Assembly (NCBI RefSeq): GCF_933509905.1
Contig: NZ_OW150024.1
Span: 310,001 to 374,000, forward strand
Direction: 5' to 3'
DNA from: Trichlorobacter ammonificans
Lineage (GTDB): Bacteria > Desulfobacterota > Desulfuromonadia > Geobacterales > Pseudopelobacteraceae
Length of the DNA: 64,000 nucleotides
Both the position numbers and the translations under genes were made by a program. Every line of letters begins with the position of its first letter. Within the stretch, counting starts at the first letter, position 1. Under the pieces are notes generated by a model. It ran no database searches. It was not told where the DNA came from and saw only the letters and a list, made by a program, of their open reading frames with translations. Of the stretch, positions 32,801 to 39,622 are shown one piece after another.

Positions 32801-35792
32801 TGATGGTGCCGCCGCAGGAGCCGTGACCGGCGTCCGCCGCCGCCTGGGTGCAGATTTCGTAGGTGGCGATGGCGTCCATGTCGTGGTCCGCCCCCTGCTC
32901 CACGTCCTCGAAGTTGATCCGGAACTTGGCGTAGATGATGTCGTTGCTGGTGTCGTATTTCAGGTCATCGATGTAGAAATCCACCAGCGCATTGGTTGGG
33001 CAATAGGCGGTGGGCTGGCAACTGGAAAGGGTCAGGCCGTCGGCGCCGATGCTGGCGGTGCACTTGTCCCAGCAGTTCTCCTTGATGCTGTAGCTTCCAC
33101 TGACCGATTTTCCCACCGGCACCACGTTGATGTACTTGCCGCCTGCCTTGATCTTGATGTCGGCAAAGGGAGAGGAGAGGGCGATGACGAAGGTGTTGAC
33201 CGCCGGTTTGCCGGTCTTTTCCGTGAACTTGGACTTGCCGTAGTAGGCCACGGCTGCCGCGTAGTAGGAGCCCTTCTTGGTCGGCTCCTCGGGGCAGGTA
33301 CCCCGCACCAGGGTAAGGTTGCCCACGCTTTTCGCGGAGCAGATGAAGTCGGTGCTGCCGTTGCTTTCGCCGATGAACCAGTTGTTGCCGTCGACCCCTT
33401 CGGTGGCGCTGATGGTTTCCAGCAACTGGTTGAGCAGTGATTTTCCGCCGCTCTGCACCCCCAGGCCCAGTTGCGGGGAGGCGGCATCTTCTGTGAAAAA
33501 GCTTCCGTCCGGTTTTGCGTACGAGCTGCCCGGAATCTGATCGGAATCGTAGCTGGTGTTGACGTCGGAGAGCACCAGCAGGAAGGGCTGGGCGCAACTG
33601 GGGAAGATGTCGTAGGGCTGGTACCAGGTGCTTCCCTTGTTGTAGCCCCAGGCCGGCTTGCTCAGGTTCACCCCGGAGTCAGCCGGCGTGGAATAGGTGA
33701 ATTCCGCAGTCGGCGTCCCCTTGCCGGCAAAGTAGCGCAGCGATTCGTACATCATCTCGGCGATGGGGTTGCCCCACATCTTGCATTCGCCTTCATTGAT
33801 GCCGCGCGTGGTGATCCAGCCGCAGTTGGAGTAGGAGCGGTTCGTGTAGCTGTAATCGATCAGCTTCATCCGGTCCATGCTGATGATCAGGTTGCCCTTG
33901 TCGCTCTCCGAGGTCTGCAGGCCGCCGTTGTTCATGTTCACTTCATCGGACACCGGCCCCGGATTCTTGCGCAGCACGCCGCCGGAGAGGTTCTTGGTGT
34001 AGGAGGTGGTCATGAAACCGAAGTACATGTCCGCCTTGTCGAAGCAGAGTCCCTCGCCGCTGCCGCAGTCGCTGTCGTTACCGCAGGGCTTGCCCATGGT
34101 CTTGGAGCAGACCTTGGTGACGCCGGTGCCGTCGGTCTTGTACTCACCGTACTTCTGGAACAGGCCGATGGGGCGATAGGTGGTGCCGTACAGCCGGCAG
34201 CGTTCGAACTTGTTGTCCTCCGACAGGGTGCCGACTCCCGATTTGCAGACCTCAACCTGCATGGTGTAGTCAGTGCGGTTGGTGACGGCGCTGGTGCCGT
34301 CGCTGAAGGTGTCGCCACAGACCGGTGACTCCTTGGAGGCCCATTCCCAGATCCGCTTGGTGGAGTTGGGGATAATCCGTACCAGGGTGGTGGCCTGGGG
34401 AGAGCTGGTCGGTTCGCCGCTGGCGAGGGTGGTGTTGCAGATCAGGTGACGGCCGGGGGCGGCGGCACCGGCATCGGCCTTGGGAACGCCGTTGGTGATG
34501 AAGTCCTCGCTTTTCAGGGTGCAGTCGTTGGTGCCGACCACGATGTTGGGGGCGCGGACATCGAGCGTGGGGCTGGTGGTTCTGTCGCCGAAGACGGTCC
34601 AGGAGGCAGCGCCGGGTTTCTTGAACCAGACCTTGACCCCGTCGCCGCCGTTGGATTCGAGGCCGCGGACGATCAGCCGGTACCAGGTCTTTTGCGCCAG
34701 GTTGATGGTGCCGCTGTGGGTCTGGCAGGAGCATTGGGCGTGACTGCCGTAGTAACTGATCTGGTCGGCGCCGCTCGTGGTCTGCACGATGTTGTTGTTG
34801 GCGATGTTGCGGACTTCCATCTCCACGCCGTCATCGCCGTCAATGGCGAACTGCCAGCCGCCGTTTTCACTGTTGCCGACGTAGAATTCCGCCACCACCA
34901 CGGTGGCGCAGTCATCACAGTGGTCAGTGGCCGGATTGAGGGCAGCATCGTCGAAGTTGGTGACGAAGACCGGGTTAAAGCCGCTTTTGAACTGAGTCGT
35001 GTCGATGGACGCCATGATGTCGGCATGGTCGCTGCCGTAGCTGCCGCTGGAGGGGTAGCGCACAACCAGCATCTTGTCCTTGCCGGGTTGGTTGTTCCCC
35101 CCCCAGGAGATGGTCGCCGTGGTGCAGGGGGCGCCGGCGGTGGGGGCGGCGCTGCCCAGCAGGTTGATCGACTTGTCGGTGCAGGCGTAGCCGCTGTCGC
35201 AATCGGCGTTGGTCAGGCACTGGGTCTTGTAGGCGCCGGTGGTGCTGTTGTAGCAGAGCCTGCCGGTATACTCCTTGCCCCAGCTGTGGGCGTCCTGGGG
35301 AATGTAGGCCCGGTTGAGCACGTTCTTGGGGCTTTCCTGGGAGCGCTGGCCGCCGTACATCACCTTGCGCAGCACATCCATCCGCGACATGGTGATCCAG
35401 TTGAGCAGGTTGCCGCTGATCTGGCCGCTGCTGCAGAAACGGTCGGTATTCGTGGCCACCGGCGTGTAAAGGTCGTTGCTGCCGGAACCGCCGGAATGGG
35501 TATAGCATTTGTAGGGATTGAAGTAGCCGTAGTACTCGATGGAGTGATCGTAGGTCCTGTCGATCCTGCCGTCGCCGTCGAGGTCAACCCCGTCGTTGTA
35601 GGCTTCGTAGTACAGCTTGTGATCCCGGCCGATTTCGAACATTACCATCGGGGGAACCGGCTGGGAGATGAACGGTGGCCTGACGCAGTAGTCGTTCATG
35701 GTTGCCCCGTGGACGGACATGACGGGCAGCAGGCAGGCGGCACACCCCGCCGTGACGACTCCCAACAGCTTGAACAGAGCTCGCGCACTCAT
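29874..35792 (-). CDS. PilY1-like pilus tip/adhesin protein (very large)
   Basis: A 1972-residue exported protein with a signal peptide (SARALFKLLGVVTAGCAACLL). The C-terminal third is a PilY1 beta-propeller (GNDGMLHAFKLGVLHE, MGYGGASRT, DLKTGTLLRTIDTG). EF-hand-like calcium loops occur at about residues 70-78 (DLDGDGRID), and further on as KDGDGLPDNY and DANGDGLAD. Residues 255-400 resemble a PA14-type ligand-binding domain (GGWQFAIDGDDGVEMEV, SYYGSHAQC, TWYRLIVRGLE). Short Cys modules of the form C-x4-DC-x-SG-x2-C occur near residue 192 and again in the middle. PilY1 sits at type IV pilus tips, controls retraction and adheres to surfaces. The start at 35792 has GAGGTG upstream. It is far longer than P. 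aeruginosa PilY1 (about 1160 residues). Confidence 0.85.
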   Translation of the reverse strand: MSARALFKLLGVVTAGCAACLLPVMSVHGATMNDYCVRPPFISQPVPPMVMFEIGRDHKLYYEAYNDGVDLDGDGRIDRTYDHSIEYYGYFNPYKCYTHSGGSGSNDLYTPVATNTDRFCSSGQISGNLLNWITMSRMDVLRKVMYGGQRSQESPKNVLNRAYIPQDAHSWGKEYTGRLCYNSTTGAYKTQCLTNADCDSGYACTDKSINLLGSAAPTAGAPCTTATISWGGNNQPGKDKMLVVRYPSSGSYGSDHADIMASIDTTQFKSGFNPVFVTNFDDAALNPATDHCDDCATVVVAEFYVGNSENGGWQFAIDGDDGVEMEVRNIANNNIVQTTSGADQISYYGSHAQCSCQTHSGTINLAQKTWYRLIVRGLESNGGDGVKVWFKKPGAASWTVFGDRTTSPTLDVRAPNIVVGTNDCTLKSEDFITNGVPKADAGAAAPGRHLICNTTLASGEPTSSPQATTLVRIIPNSTKRIWEWASKESPVCGDTFSDGTSAVTNRTDYTMQVEVCKSGVGTLSEDNKFERCRLYGTTYRPIGLFQKYGEYKTDGTGVTKVCSKTMGKPCGNDSDCGSGEGLCFDKADMYFGFMTTSYTKNLSGGVLRKNPGPVSDEVNMNNGGLQTSESDKGNLIISMDRMKLIDYSYTNRSYSNCGWITTRGINEGECKMWGNPIAEMMYESLRYFAGKGTPTAEFTYSTPADSGVNLSKPAWGYNKGSTWYQPYDIFPSCAQPFLLVLSDVNTSYDSDQIPGSSYAKPDGSFFTEDAASPQLGLGVQSGGKSLLNQLLETISATEGVDGNNWFIGESNGSTDFICSAKSVGNLTLVRGTCPEEPTKKGSYYAAAVAYYGKSKFTEKTGKPAVNTFVIALSSPFADIKIKAGGKYINVVPVGKSVSGSYSIKENCWDKCTASIGADGLTLSSCQPTAYCPTNALVDFYIDDLKYDTSNDIIYAKFRINFEDVEQGADHDMDAIATYEICTQAAADAGHGSCGGTINGVQVKVNSDYAAGSIDQVLGYVISGTTADGTYLVVKDKDVGSTSPISGLPLTSVKDFSVSATPAAGYLKNPLWYAAKWGGYTGSGVPDTAAKWDKDGDGLPDNYFPVSNPLELDSQLEKALNEILARVASGTAASILNNSEGSGANLLQAVFYPKKQFDNNTEVGWIGEMQNLWYYIDPFLNKTSIREDTVQDNVLNLQQDYVTQFYFDPAQSKTLVRRFSDANGDGLADSATPVDTISPDDVKSLWKAGRLLWERNLTTAPRTIFTGYGSTAGTTPQKFSNLEVDGYFNTWPGVWAAMQTGDEATTTKVISYVHGTDQAGFRDRKVTISGCGLTDAAGCTREWKLGDIVSSTPKLVSNVKLNTYDLAPPNGYNDASYLAFSKTPTYQNRGMALVGGNDGMLHAFKLGVLHERTDHYSKAQMNDETGNLANAADQLGKELWSFIPKNALPYLRYLTCKKGGGDATYCANLDYDHIFLVDRTPTIVDASIMIPADTTKCTVATDYSTCEKLADGSTWSTILIGGMGYGGASRTSADGCTAGSAGTCIKAPITNYGLSSYFALDVKDPVNPKYLWEFEGNPAAGHYLGAAITGPAIVRVGTKKADGVTPDHARNGKWFAVFASGPTGPIDTTKHQFLGTSNQNLKLFILDLKTGTLLRTIDTGIANAFAGTLSSAVIDTDRSKSGDNGYYSDDAVYIGYTAKNTAVAPNTWTKGGILRLVTKDNPDPAQWTVSTVINDIGPVTTTVTKLQDRPNKTLWLYFGTGRYFYKNDDPALSVQQRLYGIKEPCYSTANRADHTPQANVAGGTDNDIAPTCTDAVSGTIVNQSGDASTAPADTLSATAPGWYINLDAADSATLAERVITDPVALPNGNVFFTTFKPSSDICKFGGDTLIWALRYNTGGVPPARTMQGTALMQVSTGAFAEVKLATAFSNPGNLRLQGRRLATPIQGVPPTAQGLSLITNPKPVKKYLHIREK

Positions 35793-35796
35793 GACG

Positions 35797-36096
35797 TCAC
35801 CTCTCCACCTCAATTTCATAGACCATCCTGCCCCGCGTTTTCAGATGTACCTTCTTGCCGGTGGAAACGTCGGAAAGCCGCCCTTTTCGTTGGTAGAAGG
35901 CACCGTTCGCTTCCCGTACGATCAGCACAACCGTCACCTCCGGCCGTAACTGGTAGGCCTCGTCTCCGATGGTGATCTGGTTGTTGCCGATGGAGGCGAC
36001 AACGCCGCTCTGGTAGACGTGCCGGGTCGTGGCGGCGTTTGCCGGTGCGGCGTCCATGATCAGCAGGGAGGCCAGTGCAAGGATCACGATACGCAT
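35797..36096 (-). CDS. Small exported protein of the PilY1 operon
   Basis: A 99-residue protein with a signal peptide (MRIVILALASLLIMDAAPA, cleavage near NAATT). The mature part, about 75 residues, looks all-beta (VYQSGVVASIGNNQITIGDEAYQLRPE, GRLSDVSTGKKVHLKTRGR) and has no Cys. I do not recognise a named family. Its place between the haem protein and pilY1 suggests a role with PilY1 outside the inner membrane. The ATG at 36096 has AGGAG 8 bases upstream; an ATG at 36120 that overlaps the upstream stop has none. Confidence 0.7.
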   Translation of the reverse strand: MRIVILALASLLIMDAAPANAATTRHVYQSGVVASIGNNQITIGDEAYQLRPEVTVVLIVREANGAFYQRKGRLSDVSTGKKVHLKTRGRMVYEIEVER

Positions 36097-36116
36097 GGAG
36101 ATGCTCCTGTACAGTG

Positions 36117-36479
36117 TCATGGGGTGGTGCTCGTTTCCGGCGGAACCGTCGGACGCAGCTGTCCTGCGTCGACGATTACTCCCTGCATCAGCAGTTTTTT
36201 TGCGTAGTCGACGTAGATGATCCCCTCCCTGCCGTCACGTTCAGCCACAACCTCGAACAGGCCGGCAACCGGTGAGTGCCGCACCGTCTTCACGGTCAGG
36301 TTCAACGGTTTGATCAGTGCGGCAGCCTCTTGGCTGCTCAGTGTGTGGCAGGTCGTACAGTCGTGGCCCGCCGGGACCCGCTGGGCTCCGGCGGGGGGAG
36401 GGGACGCAAGGGCGGCTGTTGCCACGACCAGCAGGGCCGGCAGGAAGAGGCGGAATCGGTCAGGGAGACTTCCGGGCAT
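36117..36479 (-). CDS. Exported CxxCH protein with a DsbC_N-like domain
   Basis: A 120-residue exported protein and first gene of the PilY1/pseudopilin operon. A signal peptide (residues 1-32) is followed by a CxxCH motif at 41-45 (CTTCH), which is a haem c site or a bare Cys pair. Residues 48-105 resemble the N-terminal dimerisation domain of DsbC/DsbG (SSQEAAALIKPLNLTVKTV, SPVAGLFEVVAERDG, IIYVDYAKKLLMQG). The catalytic thioredoxin domain of DsbC is absent. The ATG at 36479 is chosen because AGGAG lies 9 bases upstream; 36485 and a TTG at 36488 are alternatives. Function unknown; a redox or assembly role for the Cys-rich PilY1 is a guess. Confidence 0.7.
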   Translation of the reverse strand: MPGSLPDRFRLFLPALLVVATAALASPPPAGAQRVPAGHDCTTCHTLSSQEAAALIKPLNLTVKTVRHSPVAGLFEVVAERDGREGIIYVDYAKKLLMQGVIVDAGQLRPTVPPETSTTP

Positions 36480-36577
36480 ATGCATCAACTCCTGTGGTGT
36501 CCGGCGGCGCAGGCGTCATCCAGCTTGGGTGAGCCGCTGGGCGTGTTGTGTCTGCACGAGCTGGTCTGTTTTGTGTA

Positions 36578-36593
36578 TGCACAGGATGTGCCG
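36578..36593 (-). promoter_or_regulatory. Sigma-54-type promoter of the PilY1/pseudopilin operon
   Basis: The minus strand reads CGGCACATCCTGTGCA, compared with TGGCAC-N5-TTGCA: the GG and GC and their spacing are kept, GGCAC is exact, and two other positions differ. Transcription would begin near 36567, about 88 bases before the first ORF. Two near-identical 12-mers, TTGTGTCTGCAC (36546-36557) and TTGTGTATGCAC (36571-36582), repeat with a 25-base period across it. Confidence 0.5.
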
Positions 36594-36652
36594 GAGGGAT
36601 GGCGTGTTTAATGTGTTGATATTGTGTGGGTATTTCGGATTGCTGTGAATTG

Positions 36653-36671
36653 GTATGCAAAGTTTGCATAC
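36653..36671. promoter_or_regulatory. Perfect 19-bp palindrome, candidate enhancer/operator
   Basis: GTATGCAAAGTTTGCATAC is a perfect inverted repeat with 9-bp arms and a single central base. It lies about 60 bases upstream of the -24 element of the sigma-54-like promoter, a distance suited to a sigma-54 activator dimer. It is also just beyond the stop of alr. The protein that binds it cannot be named. Confidence 0.6.
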
Positions 36672-36738
36672 TTGTGCCCGGAAGGATCGGGCTGCACCGC
36701 AACTTTTGCGCTGTCGCTGGCCGCCCAGCGTGGGTACC

Positions 36739-37872
36739 TCAGGGCACGTAGACCCGGGGAACCCGCTTGCTGATGCCGCACAGGATTTCGTACGGGATGG
36801 TGCCGGCACGGCTGGCCAGCTCCTCCGCCAGGATGCTGTTCCCCTGGCGGTCCTCCCCCATCAGTACCACTTCGTCGCCGACGCTGACACCGGGGATGTC
36901 GGTCACATCCAGCATGATCCAGTCCATGCAGACCGTGCCGGTGACCGTTGCCCGCTCCCCCCGTACCAGTGCCTCACCCTTGTTGGTCAGTGCCCGCGGA
37001 TAACCGTCGGCATAGCCCACCGGCACGCTGGCGACCAGCGTCCGGCGAGGGGCGGTGAAACGGCGACCGTAGCTGATGCTGGTGCCCGGCTCCACCCATT
37101 TCAGCATGGCGATTTTGCTTTTCAGGCGCATCACCGGCCGCAGGGAAAGGCGCCCCCGGAAGTCGTCGGAAGGCAGGGCGCCGTAGAGGGCGATGCCGGG
37201 TCGCACCAGGTTGCAGAAGGGATAATCCTTGAGCAGAGCACCGGCACTGTTGGCGATGTGCAGGTAGCGGGGAGAAAATTTCGCCCGCCGGATCTGCTGC
37301 ACCACCCATTCGAACCGTTCCGCCTGGAGGCGGGTAAAGTACTGGCCCGATTCGTCCAGTTCGTCGGCAGAGGCGAAGTGCGACACCACCCCCTCGAGAT
37401 AGAGGTTGGGCAGCAGTTTCAGCGAGTCCAGCAAGGCCGGCACCTGGTCGTAGGAAATACCCAGCCGTCCCATGCCGGTGTCCACCTTCAGGTGCACCAG
37501 CGCCTTGCGGTAGAGTCGGCCTGCGGCGGTGTCCAGGGCCCGGGCCTGTTCCAGAGAGAAGACCGTGGTGGAGATGTTGAAGCCGACGCACTTCTTTTCC
37601 TGGCCGGGGTAAATACCCCCCAGCAGCAGGATCGGTTTATCAATGCCGCTCTTGCGCAGCTGGATCGCCTCGGCCAGGAAGGCGACACCAAAGGCATCCA
37701 CACCTTGGCGTTCCAGCTCCCGGCAGATTTCCAGAAAGCCGTGTCCGTAGGCGTCGGCCTTGACAACGGCCAGGATGGCGGCGCGGGCGGGAACCGATGC
37801 CCGGATGGTGGCGTAGTTTTCCCGCAGGGCGGCAAGACTGATCTCGGCAAAGGTGGGGCGGCTGTCAAACAC
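36739..37872 (-). CDS. alr: Alanine racemase
   Basis: A 377-residue PLP enzyme that interconverts L- and D-alanine for peptidoglycan. The PLP lysine is in [15 protein letters not shown], and the C-terminal Tyr region is typical ([49 protein letters not shown]). I choose the GTG at 37872, which has AGGAG 7 bases upstream and gives [20 protein letters not shown] at the N-terminus and a normal length. Longer in-frame starts at 37917 and 38019 are rejected because they would run through the TPP-riboswitch promoter and aptamer on the other strand. Confidence 0.9.
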   Translation of the reverse strand: MFDSRPTFAEISLAALRENYATIRASVPARAAILAVVKADAYGHGFLEICRELERQGVDAFGVAFLAEAIQLRKSGIDKPILLLGGIYPGQEKKCVGFNISTTVFSLEQARALDTAAGRLYRKALVHLKVDTGMGRLGISYDQVPALLDSLKLLPNLYLEGVVSHFASADELDESGQYFTRLQAERFEWVVQQIRRAKFSPRYLHIANSAGALLKDYPFCNLVRPGIALYGALPSDDFRGRLSLRPVMRLKSKIAMLKWVEPGTSISYGRRFTAPRRTLVASVPVGYADGYPRALTNKGEALVRGERATVTGTVCMDWIMLDVTDIPGVSVGDEVVLMGEDRQGNSILAEELASRAGTIPYEILCGISKRVPRVYVP

Positions 37873-37940
37873 GAGCTGACTCCTGAGCAGTCCGTAGTGG
37901 TTACGGAAACCTACCATGCCGGGGAAGGGCTGTAAAGCTG

Positions 37941-37969
37941 TTGACGGAAGCAGACGTTTCCAGTATGGT
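37941..37969 (+). promoter_or_regulatory. Promoter of the thiamin operon
   Basis: TTGACG (37941-37946), a 17-base spacer and TATGGT (37964-37969). Transcription would start near 37976, immediately before the TPP aptamer. Confidence 0.65.
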
Positions 37970-37984
37970 TCTCCCAGAGATGCA

Positions 37985-38072
37985 AGCCCTGGGGGAGCCG
38001 TTTCCGGCTGAGACAGCATGCTGCTGAACCCCTCGTACCTGAACCGGATAATGCCGGCGGAGGAAAGTGGCT
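37985..38072 (+). promoter_or_regulatory. TPP riboswitch (THI element)
   Basis: The order of conserved TPP-aptamer pieces is intact: GGGGGAGCC (37991 on), GGCTGAGA (38007-38013 region), GAACCCCTCGTACCTGAACC and GGATAATGCCGGCGGAGGAAAG. These form the two helical arms that hold thiamin pyrophosphate. It precedes the ThiE-ThiD fusion and thiC and is followed by an intrinsic terminator at 38099-38128, so ligand binding should stop transcription early. Confidence 0.92.
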
Positions 38073-38098
38073 GCGGCGCCCGAGGCGTCACCTTTTCA

Positions 38099-38128
38099 CC
38101 GCCCTGCTTCCCTGCAGAGCGGTTTTTT
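38099..38128 (+). terminator. TPP-riboswitch terminator
   Basis: CCGC-C-CTGC (38099-38107) pairs with GCAG-A-GCGG (38114-38122), with one mismatch, followed by TTTTTT (38123-38128). It stands 22 bases before the thiED start. This is the expression platform of the riboswitch. Confidence 0.85.
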
Positions 38129-38149
38129 GTTTTCAGCGGAGAACGCCTG

Positions 38150-39622
38150 ATGTCAACGTCGCACCTGAGATTGGTGGTCAACACGGAACGACAGCCCGGC
38201 GGTACGGCCATCGCCGGGGTCTACCTGGTTACGGACCGGCACCCGAACCTGTTGCCCCGGGTGGAGCAGGCTCTTGCCGGTGGTGTTTCCGTGCTGCAGT
38301 ACCGTCCCAAGGAGAAGCCACGGGAGGAGACGTTAGCGGAGGGGCGGGCGCTGAAAGAACTGTGCGCTGCCCGGAAGGTTCTCTTTATCGTCAACGATGA
38401 TGCCGCTCTGGCACAGGAGCTTGATGCCGACGGTGTCCACCTGGGGCAGGAGGACGGCAGTCCGGTGGCCGCCCGGCAGCTCCTTGGGCCGGGCAAGCTG
38501 GTGGGAGTTTCCACCCACACCGTTGAGGAGGCACTGCGTGCCGAGGCCGACGGTGCCGACTATCTGGGGTTCGGTGCCATGTATCCCACCGGCAGCAAGG
38601 AGGTCACCCGGATGCCGGGCACCAGCGGTCTGGCCGCCGTGCGGGAGCGGGTACGACTGCCGATCGTGGCCATCGGCGGCATCACTCCGGCCAATGCCTG
38701 CCGGGTGATCGACGCCGGTGCCAACGCGGTGGCGGTAATCTCGGCGGTACTTTCCGCACCACGGCCCGACTATGCGGTGGCTGAGCTGCGCCTGTTGTTC
38801 AACAGGATTGCCCCCCTTCCCCGCGGCGGCGTGCTGACCGTGGCCGGCAGCGACTCCGGCGGTGGTGCCGGCATCCAGGCCGACCTCAAGACCATTACCC
38901 TGCTGGGCAGTTACGGCGCCAGCGTGCTGACCGCGCTCACCGCCCAGAATACGCGCGGCGTCAGTGCGGTACACGGCCTGCCTCCCAGCTTTGTCCGTGA
39001 GCAACTGGCGGCGGTGCTGTCCGACCTGCCCATTGATGTGATCAAAACCGGCATGCTGCACACGCCGGCCATCATTGAGCTGCTGGCCGAGTATCTCGCC
39101 GAACAGTCCCGGCTCTTTCCGCTGGTGGTGGACCCGGTGATGGTAGCAAAGGGCGGAGCGCATCTGTTGGAGCCGGATGCGGTACAGAGTTTCGTCCGGG
39201 AGCTGGTTCCCCGCTCCTACCTTTTGACCCCCAACCTGCCGGAAGCGGAACGGCTGCTTTCCCGGCGCATCCAGACCGAAGGGGAGATGGAGCAGGCCGC
39301 CCGCGACCTTCACGCCCTGGGGGCCGCCAACGTGCTGGTCAAGGGGGGACACTTGGCCGCCGGCGCGGCGGTGGATATTCTTTTCGACGGTACCAGCGTG
39401 CACCGTTTCAGTGCCGAACGGATTTTTACCAGCGCCACCCACGGCACCGGCTGCACCTTCGCATCGGCCATCGCCACCTTTCTGGCCCGCGGCGAACCCC
39501 TCGTCGAAGCGGTCCACCGGGCGAAGACATTCATCAGCCAGGCCATCCGCCTGGCCCGTCCCCTGGGCAAGGGACACGGGCCGGTAAATCACTATCTTGC
39601 AGCAAAGGAATCAGACCAATGA
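38150..39622 (+). CDS. thiED: Bifunctional thiamin-phosphate synthase / HMP(-P) kinase (ThiE-ThiD fusion)
   Basis: A 490-residue fusion. Residues 20-220 are ThiE, which joins HMP-PP and thiazole phosphate to thiamin phosphate: [41 protein letters not shown], and the phosphate loop of [19 protein letters not shown]. Residues 225-485 are ThiD, which phosphorylates hydroxymethylpyrimidine twice: [42 protein letters not shown], and [18 protein letters not shown] with the catalytic Cys. The start at 38150 follows GGAGA. It overlaps thiC by 4 bases and is under TPP-riboswitch control. Confidence 0.92.
   Translation: MSTSHLRLVVNTERQPGGTAIAGVYLVTDRHPNLLPRVEQALAGGVSVLQYRPKEKPREETLAEGRALKELCAARKVLFIVNDDAALAQELDADGVHLGQEDGSPVAARQLLGPGKLVGVSTHTVEEALRAEADGADYLGFGAMYPTGSKEVTRMPGTSGLAAVRERVRLPIVAIGGITPANACRVIDAGANAVAVISAVLSAPRPDYAVAELRLLFNRIAPLPRGGVLTVAGSDSGGGAGIQADLKTITLLGSYGASVLTALTAQNTRGVSAVHGLPPSFVREQLAAVLSDLPIDVIKTGMLHTPAIIELLAEYLAEQSRLFPLVVDPVMVAKGGAHLLEPDAVQSFVRELVPRSYLLTPNLPEAERLLSRRIQTEGEMEQAARDLHALGAANVLVKGGHLAAGAAVDILFDGTSVHRFSAERIFTSATHGTGCTFASAIATFLARGEPLVEAVHRAKTFISQAIRLARPLGKGHGPVNHYLAAKESDQ

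Noticed and set aside
36653-36671. NikR operator at the palindrome beside the pilus operon
   Set aside because: The ends read GTATG...CATAC like E. coli NikR half-sites, but the total of 19 bp is far too short for GTATGA-N16-TCATAC and the gene context is not nickel-related.
37873-38211. A longer alr start at 37917, 38019 or 38211
   Set aside because: These frames would cross the TPP-riboswitch promoter and aptamer on the other strand. The GTG at 37872 has a good ribosome site and gives the normal Alr length.
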